Assembly (NCBI RefSeq): GCF_014171475.1
Contig: NZ_CP048817.1
Span: forward strand, 186,001 to 250,000
Reading direction: 5' to 3'
DNA from: Sphingomonas sp. So64.6b
Lineage (GTDB): Bacteria; Pseudomonadota; Alphaproteobacteria; Sphingomonadales; Sphingomonadaceae
DNA length: 64,000 nt
In this document: one piece after another, positions 25,723-34,384 of the stretch
How the letters are laid out: each line of letters starts with the position of its first letter
Numbering within the stretch: position 1 is the stretch's first letter
Program-made: the position numbers and the translations under genes
Notes under the pieces: generated by a model
Told to the model about the DNA's origin: nothing
Database searches by the model: none
Seen by the model: the letters and a program-made list of their open reading frames with translations, nothing else

Positions 25723-25961
25723 GGCATGATCCTTCGGCATGGCGGCGGCGCCGCGTTGATACGGGACGCCGGACGTTGAGCCCGTCGCCTGCCTCGCCCG
25801 GCCGTACCCAATCAATTCCGCTGCCGTATCCAAGACAGCCCGTAAAACGGCAAATCCCCGTCGATTAGGACACGGGGTTCAAATTTATTTGCAATGCCTA
25901 TTGCGGGTTCGTGTCGCGCCACGGCAAATGGCCGCAGGAAGCGCCGGTCGATGACCCTCCT

Positions 25962-26462
25962 TCAAAGCCATCGATGCATCACGTTCAGCGCCACATCGCC
26001 GTGCACTGGATGAGCGAACGCCCCCGGCACCACGCCGACCACCTCAAAGCCTAGCGAGCGCCAGAGATGCACTGCCGCCGCATTGGTCGAGACCACCGCG
26101 TTAAACTGCATCGCGCGGAATCCCGCCGTTCGCGCCCAGTCGATCGCCGCCTCGCCCAGTGTGCGGCCGACGCCGCCTCCGCGCCCCGCTGGCGACACCA
26201 TGAAGCTCGCTGTCGCGACATGGCTGCCGGCGCCGGCCTGGTTGCGATTGATCTTGGCGGTACCGAGGATCGTGCCGTTCGCATCCGTCGCGACGATCGT
26301 CCGGCCCGGCGGCGCTTCCATCCACAACGCCTTGGCGGTGTGCTCGTCCAGATCGCGCGGATAGGTGAAAGTGTCGCCAGCCGCAGCGACGGCGCGCAGG
26401 ATCGGCCAGAGCGCAGGCCAATCGTCGCCTGTCGCGGTGCGGATGGTCACGTCGTAGCGCAC
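25962..26462 (-). CDS. GNAT-family N-acetyltransferase
   Basis: 166 residues from a GTG at 26462 with GGGAG five bases upstream; a longer frame to 26531 is not supported. The GNAT core shows IRTATGDDWPALWPIL, the beta-4 strand and Q/RxxGxG/A loop as SPAGRGGGVGRTLGEAAIDWA, then the motif B helix VHLWRSLGFEVVG. It resembles acetyltransferases of the phosphinothricin/YhhY branch (the FTYPRDLDEHTA segment), which acetylate small amines. The substrate is unknown. It precedes the RTX gene on the same strand but is separated by 239 bases of promoter-like DNA. Confidence 0.9.
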   Translation of the reverse strand: MRYDVTIRTATGDDWPALWPILRAVAAAGDTFTYPRDLDEHTAKALWMEAPPGRTIVATDANGTILGTAKINRNQAGAGSHVATASFMVSPAGRGGGVGRTLGEAAIDWARTAGFRAMQFNAVVSTNAAAVHLWRSLGFEVVGVVPGAFAHPVHGDVALNVMHRWL

Positions 26463-26593
26463 GAATGCTCCCTTGCTTGCTGGCCGGGAAAGGCGGCCTA
26501 AACGAGTGCGACAATGCGCCGGCCCAGCCAAGGGTCAAGCTGCGTGCTTGCCGACCCGCATGGCGGTCGTGCCAATGCAGGCTATACAGCGCC

Positions 26594-28147
26594 TCAGTGC
26601 GCAGCGCCCATTTGAACCCCGCGCTTCGGTTTGGGCGCCACCCACACGATCGCCGCCGCCATCAGGAACACGGTGAACGCCAGTGCGAAGACATGCGTCG
26701 CGCCGACCGTCGATGCCTGCGCATCGACCAGTCGGTCGATCGCGCCGCGTGCCTGTTCGGTCGACAGCCCGCGCGCCTCGAGCTGACTCATCCGGTCGGC
26801 CACCCCGTTAAGCGCCGGGACCATCTCCGACCGGCTGACCCGGCTGGCATTGTCCCAGGCGGTCGTCGCCATCGCCGTGCCAATCGCGCCGCACAAGGTC
26901 CGTACGAAACTCATGATGCCCGCCGCCGACGTCGTCTCGCTCGGCTTGACCGCCGACAGCGCCAGCGCGGTCAGGCCGATGAAGAAGAACGGCATGCCGA
27001 AACCTTGCAATAGTTGCGGCATCGACAGCGCCCAGAAGGTGGAATCGGTACTCCAGCCTGTGCGCAACAGCGACATTACCGCCAGCCAGGTGATCCCAGC
27101 ACAGACCGAGATGCGCAGATCGACTTTGCCGATGAGCCGCGCCGCGATCGGCGACATCACGATCGCGAACACGCCGACGAACGCGGTGGCATAACCCGCC
27201 TCGGTCGCGGTGTAACCGACCACCGACTGCAACCATAGCGGCGTCAGCACGACCGATGCGAAGAACGCGCCGAAGCCCAATGCAACCGCGATCGTGCCGA
27301 CCGCGAAGCCACGGTGGCGGAACACCTTGATATCGACGATCGGATTTTTCTCGCCCAGCTCCCAGATCACGAACGCAGGAAAGCCGATCGCCGCGACGAT
27401 CGCCATCGCGACAACGAAGGGGGAGGAGAACCAGTCATGCTCGCGCCCTGTGTCGAGCATCAGCTGGAATGCGCCGACCCACACCACCAGCAGGACAAGT
27501 CCGACTACGTCCATGCCGACCTTGGCTTTCTTGGTCTCGAACGGCGTGACCAGCCGCGATACCGCGAAGATGCACAAAGCGACGACCGGAATGTTGATGA
27601 AGAAGATCCACGGCCAGGTCCAATTGTCGCTGATCAGCCCGCCCAGGATCGGCCCGGCGACCGGCGCGCAGACCGTGGTCATCGCCCATAAGCCCATTGC
27701 CGCGCCGGCGCTCTTCTTGGGGAAGATGCGCAGCAGCAGCGATTGCGACAGCGGCATCAGCGGGCCGCCCGACAAGCCCTGCAGGATGCGGAAGATGACC
27801 AGCATCGACAGGCTGCCCGACAGGCCGCACATCATCGAGAAGAAACCGAATCCGATCAGCGACATGATGAACCAGCGCACCGTGCCGAAGCGCGATGCGA
27901 GCCAGCCGGTCAGCGGCACGCTGATTGCGTCGGCCACCGAATAGGAAGTGATCACCCAGGTGCCTTGCGTGGGCGAAATCGCCAGCCCGCCGGCGATGTG
28001 CGGTACCGAGACATTGGCGATCGTCGTGTCGAGCACCACGACGAAATTGGCCAGCGCCAGCGCGACTCCGGCGAGCAGCAGCTTGGCGCCGCTCAGCGGT
28101 GTCGGCTCGGCGTCTTCACCGCCCGCTTCAAGCGCCGCGTTGGCCAT
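26594..28147 (-). CDS. EmrB-type DHA2 drug:proton antiporter (MFS, 14 TM)
   Basis: 517 residues from the ATG at 28147, one base after the adaptor's stop. Fourteen hydrophobic helices and the MFS motif A SRFGTVRWFIM plus the DHA2 opening FVVVLDTTIANVSVPHIAGGLAISPTQGTWVITSY identify an EmrB-like multidrug transporter that exports uncouplers, dyes and antibiotics through a tripartite complex. The cytoplasmic loop and C-terminal region are normal for the family (C-terminus KPKRGVQMGAAH). It is the third gene of the operon OMF-EmrA-EmrB controlled by the TetR protein at 30813. Confidence 0.95.
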   Translation of the reverse strand: MANAALEAGGEDAEPTPLSGAKLLLAGVALALANFVVVLDTTIANVSVPHIAGGLAISPTQGTWVITSYSVADAISVPLTGWLASRFGTVRWFIMSLIGFGFFSMMCGLSGSLSMLVIFRILQGLSGGPLMPLSQSLLLRIFPKKSAGAAMGLWAMTTVCAPVAGPILGGLISDNWTWPWIFFINIPVVALCIFAVSRLVTPFETKKAKVGMDVVGLVLLVVWVGAFQLMLDTGREHDWFSSPFVVAMAIVAAIGFPAFVIWELGEKNPIVDIKVFRHRGFAVGTIAVALGFGAFFASVVLTPLWLQSVVGYTATEAGYATAFVGVFAIVMSPIAARLIGKVDLRISVCAGITWLAVMSLLRTGWSTDSTFWALSMPQLLQGFGMPFFFIGLTALALSAVKPSETTSAAGIMSFVRTLCGAIGTAMATTAWDNASRVSRSEMVPALNGVADRMSQLEARGLSTEQARGAIDRLVDAQASTVGATHVFALAFTVFLMAAAIVWVAPKPKRGVQMGAAH

Positions 28148-28148
28148 C

Positions 28149-29309
28149 TTATTTGCCGCGCGTGTCGATGACCGCATCCATCGTCAGCCCGACGCGAAGC
28201 GGATGATCGCGCAGGTCCTTCGGGTCGATCGTCACGCGCACCGGCAGGCGTTGCACGACCTTGACCCAATTGCCCGTCGCGTTTTGCGCGGGGATCAGCG
28301 AGAAGGCCGCGCCGGTGCCGCCGGCAAAGCCGGTGACCTTGCCGTGGAACACCACGTCGCCGCCGTAGAAGTCGGACGTCAGCTCGACCGGCTGGCCAAA
28401 GCGCACTTCGCGCAACTGACTCTCTTTGAAATTGGCGTCGACATAGGCGGTCGCGACCGGGACGATCGTCATGATCGGCGCACCGGCCGCGATGCGCTGG
28501 CCGATCTGCACCTGGCGGTTGGTGACGATGCCGTCGACCGGCGCGCGGATCACGGTACGCGCAAGATCGAGTTGCGCCTTGTCGAGCCGCGCACGCGCGG
28601 TCGCGACATCGGGCGCGGTGTCGATCGTGGTGCCGCGCACCAGCGCCTCGCTCGCTGCGGCGTCCCCGCCGGCCGAGGTTTGTGTCGCGATCGCGGAGGT
28701 GATCCCGGCCCGCGCCAGGTCGCGCCCAGCGAGTGCTGTCTGATAGGCGGCACGCGCGGTGCTCAATTCCTCACCTGACGCGGCGCCGCTGCCGATCAAT
28801 TGCTGGCGTCGGTCGAGATCGATTTTCGCACGGGCGAGCGTGGCATTGGCTTCTACCAGTTGGGCGCGGGCCTGAGCGATCTCGGCACTGCGCGACTGTG
28901 CCTTTGCGCGCGCCGATCCGGCGAGCGCGGCGGACTGGCCGAAGCGCTGCTGCGCCTGGCGCAGCGCGGCCTCGGCGGTCGCGACGTCGATCTTCGCATC
29001 GGCCGGGTCGATCACGACCAGGATATCGCCCTTTTTGACCACTTGCGTGCCGCCGACCCGAACATCGATCACCGCGCCCGAGACGAGCGAGGTCACCTGC
29101 GCCGAATCCGCGCCGACATAGGCATTGTCGGTATGCACCCGGCCCGCCTGGGTCAGGAAATACCACAGGCCCCAGATCGCCGCCGCGACGACCACCACGA
29201 TCGCGAGGATCGTCAGCAGTTTCCTGCGCTTGCCGGCAGTCGGCGGCGCGATGGTGTCGGATGCGGGGGCGGCGTTGGCGGTTGGCTCCGCGGCGGGGGC
29301 ATCGGCCAT
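28149..29309 (-). CDS. EmrA/HlyD-type membrane fusion protein
   Basis: 386 residues. A Pro/Ala-rich N-terminus (APAAEPTANAAPASDT) and one transmembrane helix (about 33-55, LLTILAIVVVVAAAIWGLWYF) precede a periplasmic adaptor: half lipoyl motif VHTDNAYVGADSAQV and VKKGDILVVIDPADAKIDVATA, a coiled-coil hairpin, then VIRAPVDGIVTNRQVQIGQ and a barrel with VDANFKESQLREVRFGQPVEL. Those motifs are those of EmrA. It overlaps its neighbours by a few bases and links EmrB to the outer-membrane channel. Confidence 0.94.
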   Translation of the reverse strand: MADAPAAEPTANAAPASDTIAPPTAGKRRKLLTILAIVVVVAAAIWGLWYFLTQAGRVHTDNAYVGADSAQVTSLVSGAVIDVRVGGTQVVKKGDILVVIDPADAKIDVATAEAALRQAQQRFGQSAALAGSARAKAQSRSAEIAQARAQLVEANATLARAKIDLDRRQQLIGSGAASGEELSTARAAYQTALAGRDLARAGITSAIATQTSAGGDAAASEALVRGTTIDTAPDVATARARLDKAQLDLARTVIRAPVDGIVTNRQVQIGQRIAAGAPIMTIVPVATAYVDANFKESQLREVRFGQPVELTSDFYGGDVVFHGKVTGFAGGTGAAFSLIPAQNATGNWVKVVQRLPVRVTIDPKDLRDHPLRVGLTMDAVIDTRGK

Positions 29310-30746
29310 TTACTTGGTCTCCGTGGTATTGGTCTGGCGGTATCCACCGCCGAGCGCGCGGATCAGCGCGATATCCAGTGTGAGGCGTCGCGCCTCCAGG
29401 TCCGCTACCGCACGTCGCGCCGTCAGCTCGAAATCATTGGCGGTTAGCACGGTCAGCTGGGTCGACAGCCCGCCTTCATAACGCAGCGTCGCGATCCGGC
29501 TCGCATCCGCCGCCGCGACAAGCGAGGCGCGTTGCTCGGCAAGCCGCTGGTCGAGCGCACGCTGGCTTGCGACCGCATCGGCGGCTTCGTGCAGCGCAGT
29601 GACCAGCACCCCATCATAACGCGCGACAGCGGTGTCGTAATCGGCGCGTGCCTCGGCATAGCGCCCCCTGATCCGCCCGCCGTCGAAGATCGGCAAGCTA
29701 AATGCTGGACCGGCATTGCCATAGCTCGATCCGCCCTCGAACAGCTGCCCGAGACCAAGCGATTGCAGCCCGACCAAAGCGGTCAGGTTGATATTGGGAT
29801 AGAAATCCGCCTTCGCGATCTTGATCCGTTTGCTCGCCGCCTCGGCGCGCAGCCGCGCCGCGACGATGTCCGGACGCCGGCCGATCAGATCGATTCCGAC
29901 ATTGTCGGGCAGGCCAGCAGGGGCGGTGGCAATGGCCGGCCGCTTTATGCTCAAGCCGCGATCGGGGCCTGCGCCGGCTAGCGCGGCCAACCGGTTACGG
30001 GTGAGGGCGATCGCTTCGTCGAGCGCGGCGATGTCGGCGCGAGCGGCGGGCACGCGCGACTCGGCCTGGCGCTGGCTGCCGCGTGCATCGACGCCGACCG
30101 CGACGCGTTGCGCAGTCAATGTCGCGCTTGCGCTACGCACTCTGAGCGCTTCGACCGCAACATCGCGCTCGGCATGATATTGCGCCAGCTCGGCATAGGC
30201 GGCGGCGATATTGGTGGTCAGCATCAGTCGCGCCTGATCGGCATCGACTCGCGCTGCTTCGGCCTCGGATGTCGCGGCGGCGAGCGCAGCGCGGTTCTTG
30301 CCCCACAGATCGAGGTTGAACGATGCCGTCGCCGTGAGCCGCCCGGTATCCTGGATGCCATTGGGCACGAATTGTGGCGGGATGCCGAGATTTTTGCTCT
30401 GCTTGTTGCCGCCGACCGTGCCGTCCACCGTCAGCCCTGGCTGCAGCGCCGCGCCGGTCTGTCGCGCCAAGGCCTCGGCGGCGGCGATCCGCGCCGTCGC
30501 GGCGGCGACATCAGGCGACGCTTTCAACGCTTCGTCGATCAGTCCGTCGAGCTGTGGATCGCCAAACGCCTTCCACCAATCGGCGGCTGGCCAGTTGCGC
30601 TGTTGGACACCCGATGCGGCAAGCGCTTGTGACGATTCGAGCGCTGCCGGCCCACGCAATTCCGGTTTCGCACCGAGATCGGGCACGCTCGCGCACCCGC
30701 CGAGCAGGGCGGCGAGACTCACGGAAATGAGAAGAAATCGACTCAT
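29310..30746 (-). CDS. NodT-family outer-membrane efflux channel (TolC-like) of the Emr operon
   Basis: 478 residues. A lipoprotein signal peptide (LLISVSLAALLGGCA) and two OEP repeats with long helices (NWPAADWWKAFGDPQLDGLIDEAL..., then NRLAALAGAGPD...GLPDNVGIDLIGRRPDIVAARLR) give the standard NodT/OprM architecture. The RRPDIVAARLRAEAA signature is the family hallmark. It is the first gene of the operon. Its ATG at 30746 lies 10 bases from an operator dyad, so the promoter is probably blocked by the TetR protein. Confidence 0.94.
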   Translation of the reverse strand: MSRFLLISVSLAALLGGCASVPDLGAKPELRGPAALESSQALAASGVQQRNWPAADWWKAFGDPQLDGLIDEALKASPDVAAATARIAAAEALARQTGAALQPGLTVDGTVGGNKQSKNLGIPPQFVPNGIQDTGRLTATASFNLDLWGKNRAALAAATSEAEAARVDADQARLMLTTNIAAAYAELAQYHAERDVAVEALRVRSASATLTAQRVAVGVDARGSQRQAESRVPAARADIAALDEAIALTRNRLAALAGAGPDRGLSIKRPAIATAPAGLPDNVGIDLIGRRPDIVAARLRAEAASKRIKIAKADFYPNINLTALVGLQSLGLGQLFEGGSSYGNAGPAFSLPIFDGGRIRGRYAEARADYDTAVARYDGVLVTALHEAADAVASQRALDQRLAEQRASLVAAADASRIATLRYEGGLSTQLTVLTANDFELTARRAVADLEARRLTLDIALIRALGGGYRQTNTTETK

Positions 30747-30755
30747 GGTCAGGCC

Positions 30756-30773
30756 TGATACTATCTGGTATCA
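30756..30773. promoter_or_regulatory. TetR operator, left copy
   Basis: TGATAC-TATCTG-GTATCA is a perfect 6-bp dyad. The 17 bases TACTATCTGGTATCATT (30759-30775) recur inverted as AATGATACCAGATAGTA at 30812-30828. The site lies next to the OMF start codon, so it can block the efflux promoter. Confidence 0.85.
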
Positions 30774-30811
30774 TTGCGCCCCTGATCCTGTTCGCAACGG
30801 CTGTCAACAAA

Positions 30812-30831
30812 AATGATACCAGATAGTACTG
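30812..30831. promoter_or_regulatory. TetR operator, right copy, covering the tetR start
   Basis: The inverted copy of the left operator begins at 30812, and the ATG of the TetR gene (30813-30815) lies inside it. The second arm is degenerate (GTACTG rather than GTATCA). It allows one dimer at each end of the 40-base gap. Confidence 0.75.
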
Positions 30832-31481
30832 TTCTTGCCGAAGCCGCTGAGACCGCGCCATCGGACGCGCGAGCGCTCCGGCGACAGGCCTTTGTCGTTG
30901 TCGCGCGCGAGGCATTTTTCGAACATGGTTATGGAGAGACGGCCATGTCCTCGATCGCGTCCGAAGTCGGCGGATCGAAGACCACGCTCTGGTCCTATTT
31001 TCCGTCCAAGCAGGATCTGTTCGCCGCTGTGGTCGACGACATTGTCGAGCGATATGCCGCTGCGCTGACCATCGAGTTGGACGATGCCGAACCGGTCGAG
31101 CCGGCGTTGCGCCGCTTCGGTAACGCGATGATGGCGACCATTCTGGCGCCGTCGATCGTCGCGCTGCACCGTGTGGTGATCGGCGAGGCGCGGCGTTTCC
31201 CCGAGCTTGGTGAACTATTCTATGCGCGGGGTTCGCGGCGCGGCAAGGAACGGCTCGCCGGCTTCGTTGCCGCCGCGATGGCCGACGGGCGGCTCCGTCA
31301 GGGCGACCCGATGGTCGCGGCCCGCCAGTTCGCCTCGATGTGCCAGTCTGGCTGTTTCCAGGAATCGCTGCTTGGTATCGACCAAGGGCGCTGCGCCGAT
31401 CGGATCGCGCAGGACGTCGATACCGCGCTCGACAGCTTCATGCGCGCTTGGGCGCCGGATCCGGTTGAGCTCGGGGGCTAA
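30813..31481 (+). CDS. TetR/AcrR-family repressor of the divergent efflux operon
   Basis: 222 residues. The N-terminal HTH (about 25-70) reads AREAFFEHGYGETAMSSIASEVGGSKTTLWSYFPSKQDLF, cited by its core GETAMSSIASEVGGSKTTL; the C-terminal region has a TetR ligand-binding domain with TILAPSIVALHRVVIGEARRFPELG, as in the AcrR-like group. No ribosome-binding site precedes the ATG and the operator covers it, so the transcript may be leaderless. Its location and the twin operators argue for control of the OMF/EmrA/EmrB genes and of itself. Confidence 0.92.
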   Translation: MIPDSTVLAEAAETAPSDARALRRQAFVVVAREAFFEHGYGETAMSSIASEVGGSKTTLWSYFPSKQDLFAAVVDDIVERYAAALTIELDDAEPVEPALRRFGNAMMATILAPSIVALHRVVIGEARRFPELGELFYARGSRRGKERLAGFVAAAMADGRLRQGDPMVAARQFASMCQSGCFQESLLGIDQGRCADRIAQDVDTALDSFMRAWAPDPVELGG

Positions 31482-31599
31482 CCCTGCGGGGCGCGGCCTC
31501 GGGGCACTTTGGGGAAATACCGCAGTCATCGGGCGCGACGTCAAACTGGATCAAAGTCCGCTTGCCGATCCGCCGCCGGTACGCCAGATACGCGCCGCA

Positions 31600-32007
31600 A
31601 TGGGGCTCCGTCATTCCATCAGCGTCGGCCGGCGCACCCTGATCCTCGCGGTCTTCGCGTGTGCGATCCTGGTGCGCGCGCTCGTGCCGGCGGGATGGAT
31701 GCCGTCGGTCGGCGCAGATGGCGGCGTGGTGATTTCGCTCTGCACCGGCGCCGGCGCGGTCGACATGGTGCTCGCCGCCGATGGCACGGTGCATGAAAAG
31801 GCTCCGGTCAAGCATGACGGCGCCAACGATCACCCTTGCGCCTTTGCCGGCCTGGCTCAGGCTTTCGCCGCCGCCGATCCTGTCGTACTGCCCGGTACTC
31901 TGCCAGCGCCGGTCATCGATCCGCCGCTTGTGTCCGCCAGCGTTGCGGTCGGTCGCGGTCTGGCCGCGCCACCACCGCCGCAAACCGGACCGCCGCTCCT
32001 CGTCTGA
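31600..32007 (+). CDS. DUF2946-like exported protein
   Basis: 135 residues beginning MGLRHSISVGRRTLILAV. One hydrophobic N-terminal helix is followed by LVRALVPAGWMPSVGADGGVVISLCTGAG, then HDGANDHPCAFAGLA and a proline-rich tail. The LVPAGWMP and H..HPC.FA.LA patterns match the DUF2946 family, small proteins often found next to copper- or metal-linked TonB receptors. The single pair of Cys plus several His could bind metal. It precedes the TonB receptor by 46 bases and is probably co-transcribed. Confidence 0.72.
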   Translation: MGLRHSISVGRRTLILAVFACAILVRALVPAGWMPSVGADGGVVISLCTGAGAVDMVLAADGTVHEKAPVKHDGANDHPCAFAGLAQAFAAADPVVLPGTLPAPVIDPPLVSASVAVGRGLAAPPPPQTGPPLLV

Positions 32008-32053
32008 ACCCTTACGCGCCCGAGGGCGCACCCGTTCGGACAGGATTCTCTCA

Positions 32054-34384
32054 ATGCCCAGTTTCAAACGCGCCATGCTGCGCGTCTCGCTTTGTGCGGT
32101 CGCCGTTGCGATCGCGCACCCGGCTTTGGCCGCCGATGACGACGATAAGGACATCCTGGTCATCGGACAGAAAGATGCGCCCATCTCGATCGAACCACGT
32201 GGCCTGTCGGTGAGCCTCGGCCAGGATCAATTCGACGGCGTCAATGCCTTCAATACCGAAGATCTGATCAAATATGCGCCCGATTTCTTCGTGCGCACCC
32301 GCTATATCGGTGACAATAACGCGGTGCCGGGCTTTCGCGGCACCCATAGTGCGCAGAGTGCCCGGTCGCTGGTGATGGTCGACGGCTTCGTTGTTTCCAA
32401 CTTCCTCGGCAATTCGTTCGGTTTTCCACCCGCCTGGGGCATTGTCAGCCCGACCGAGGTCAAGCAGTTCGATATCGTCTACGGCCCCTATTCGGCACGT
32501 TATCCGGGCAATTCGATGGGTGGCATCGTCAACATCTCCACCCGCGCGCCCGACCGCAACGAAGCGTTCGGCACCGTGCAGACCTTCGTCCAGCCCTATC
32601 GCCAATATGGTACGCGCGACGATTTCTACGGCTATGCTGCAGAGGCCGGTTTCGCGCTGAAGGGCGATAACAGCCCGTTCGGCTTTCGCGCCTCGGTGCG
32701 GCGGCTGCGCAACGACAGCCAGCCGATGCAATATTATCAGTTCGGTTATTCGGCCACGCTCTACGACAAGCCCAATGACGGGACGCCGGTCACCGGTGCC
32801 TATGCCGATCCGGCGCTGATCCCCGTTGCAGGCGCGAACGTCGTTGCCCCGGTGATCGGCGACTATAGCTCGGTCGCGACGCGGCAGGATCAAGTCCGTG
32901 CGCAACTCCGCTTCGACCACGGGGAGTTCCATGCCGAAGCGCTGTTCACCTATTGGTGGAACCGCGAGGAGACACTCCATCCGAAAACCTATCTCCGCGA
33001 TGCAGCGGGCAACCCCTTTTACGGTGATGCAACCGGGCAGGCGAGTTTCGGCGGGCATACATACACGCTCAATCCCACGAGCAGTTTCCGCCTCGGCCTT
33101 GCCGCCAAGGACGAATGGCTGGCGGGGTTGAAGCTGGAAGGCCCGATCGCCGGTTTTGACGTGCGCGCCAATCTTTCGACGCTGCGCTTTGACCGGCAAG
33201 AAAGCCGCAGCTCGGGCGGTTATGCCGCCGGCATCGCCAACGGCGCGGGACAGGTGACCGAACAGGGACCGACCGGCTGGTACACCGGCGACTTGATCGT
33301 CACCCGGACATTGGGCAGCCATGACATTGCGTTCGGCGTGAACGGCAATCTCTATGAAACTGATCAGTCGGTGTTCGACACGACCAATTGGCGCGCCGCC
33401 AGCGGCCGAACTCAGCGCACCCGCACCTTTGGACGCACGCGCACGATCGGAGTCTTCGCCGAGGATGTGATTGGCCTCGATGCCGATACGCTGCTGACCC
33501 TGGGGCTACGCGCCGACTGGTGGCGCGGTTATGATGGCGGTCTGACGGCACGTGCGACCAGCGGTGCGCAGGCCGGGCAATTGGTCATGCAGCGCTATGC
33601 CGCGCGCACGGAAACCGCGCTTAACCCCAAGCTCGCGCTCAAGCGTGGTCTGGGCGATGGCTGGGCGGCCGAGCTCTCCCTCGCGCTGGCGACGCGCTTT
33701 CCTACCGTTGGCGAGCTGTTCCAAGGATCGCTCAATGGCGATGGCAGCTTCAATCAGAACAGTTTCGATCCCAATCTGAAGCCCGAGAAGAGCCGCGACG
33801 CGAACTTCCTGCTGCGCAAGCGCTTTGGCCCCGTCACGCTGACCGGTAGCCTGTTCTACCAGCGCATCCGCGATGCGATCTTCAGCTATGTCGGGTTCAA
33901 TCAGGCAGGCGTCTCGACGTCCAATTTCAAGAATATCGACCTGACCCGCCAATATGGCGCAGAACTGATCGCGGAGGTACGCGACTGGCCCGCACAAGGC
34001 CTGGATATCGACGCCAATGCCGCCTGGATCAATGTCGAAACGGTGCGCAACCGCGCCGATCGAAACTCGGAAGGGGTGCAATTCCCGCGCATCCCGAGCT
34101 GGCGGCTCAACGGCAATCTGCGCTGGCGGCTTTTGCCATCGCTGCAGGCCGTGATCGGCGTGCGTTTTGCGAGCCGGCCCAATACCGATCTCGACGGGCT
34201 GCAGCGCGGCGACGCCTATGGTTATACCTCGGAATTGTTCGCACTCGACCTCAAGGCAAATCTGGACCTGGCGAAGAATCTGCGTCTTGCGGCCGGGGTC
34301 AACAATCTCACCAATGACAGCGCCTGGGTGTTTCATCCCTATCCGCAGCGCACCTTCCTGATCGAAGCGGGGATCAAGCTATGA
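32054..34384 (+). CDS. TonB-dependent outer-membrane receptor
   Basis: 776 residues with a Sec signal (VSLCAVAVAIAHPALAADD). A TonB box-like segment (DKDILVIGQ) is followed by a plug domain (about 45-165: VPGFRGTHSAQSARSLVMVDGFVV, then VSPTEVKQFDIVYGPYSARYPGNSMGGIVNI) and a 22-strand barrel with the standard aromatic C-terminus IEAGIKL. The plug ends with the GG(I/V)VNI motif. Neighbouring DUF2946-like and PepSY proteins suggest a role in metal uptake; whether iron or copper is bound cannot be told. The next gene's start overlaps its stop as ATGA. Confidence 0.94.
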   Translation: MPSFKRAMLRVSLCAVAVAIAHPALAADDDDKDILVIGQKDAPISIEPRGLSVSLGQDQFDGVNAFNTEDLIKYAPDFFVRTRYIGDNNAVPGFRGTHSAQSARSLVMVDGFVVSNFLGNSFGFPPAWGIVSPTEVKQFDIVYGPYSARYPGNSMGGIVNISTRAPDRNEAFGTVQTFVQPYRQYGTRDDFYGYAAEAGFALKGDNSPFGFRASVRRLRNDSQPMQYYQFGYSATLYDKPNDGTPVTGAYADPALIPVAGANVVAPVIGDYSSVATRQDQVRAQLRFDHGEFHAEALFTYWWNREETLHPKTYLRDAAGNPFYGDATGQASFGGHTYTLNPTSSFRLGLAAKDEWLAGLKLEGPIAGFDVRANLSTLRFDRQESRSSGGYAAGIANGAGQVTEQGPTGWYTGDLIVTRTLGSHDIAFGVNGNLYETDQSVFDTTNWRAASGRTQRTRTFGRTRTIGVFAEDVIGLDADTLLTLGLRADWWRGYDGGLTARATSGAQAGQLVMQRYAARTETALNPKLALKRGLGDGWAAELSLALATRFPTVGELFQGSLNGDGSFNQNSFDPNLKPEKSRDANFLLRKRFGPVTLTGSLFYQRIRDAIFSYVGFNQAGVSTSNFKNIDLTRQYGAELIAEVRDWPAQGLDIDANAAWINVETVRNRADRNSEGVQFPRIPSWRLNGNLRWRLLPSLQAVIGVRFASRPNTDLDGLQRGDAYGYTSELFALDLKANLDLAKNLRLAAGVNNLTNDSAWVFHPYPQRTFLIEAGIKL

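Noticed and set aside
26594..30746. Type I secretion system for the nearby RTX protein
   Set aside because: The pump is a 14-helix MFS transporter of the EmrB type, not an ABC exporter, and it is controlled by a drug-type TetR.
32051..33322. 423-codon minus-strand frame opposite the TonB receptor
   Set aside because: Shadow of the receptor gene; no domain recognised.
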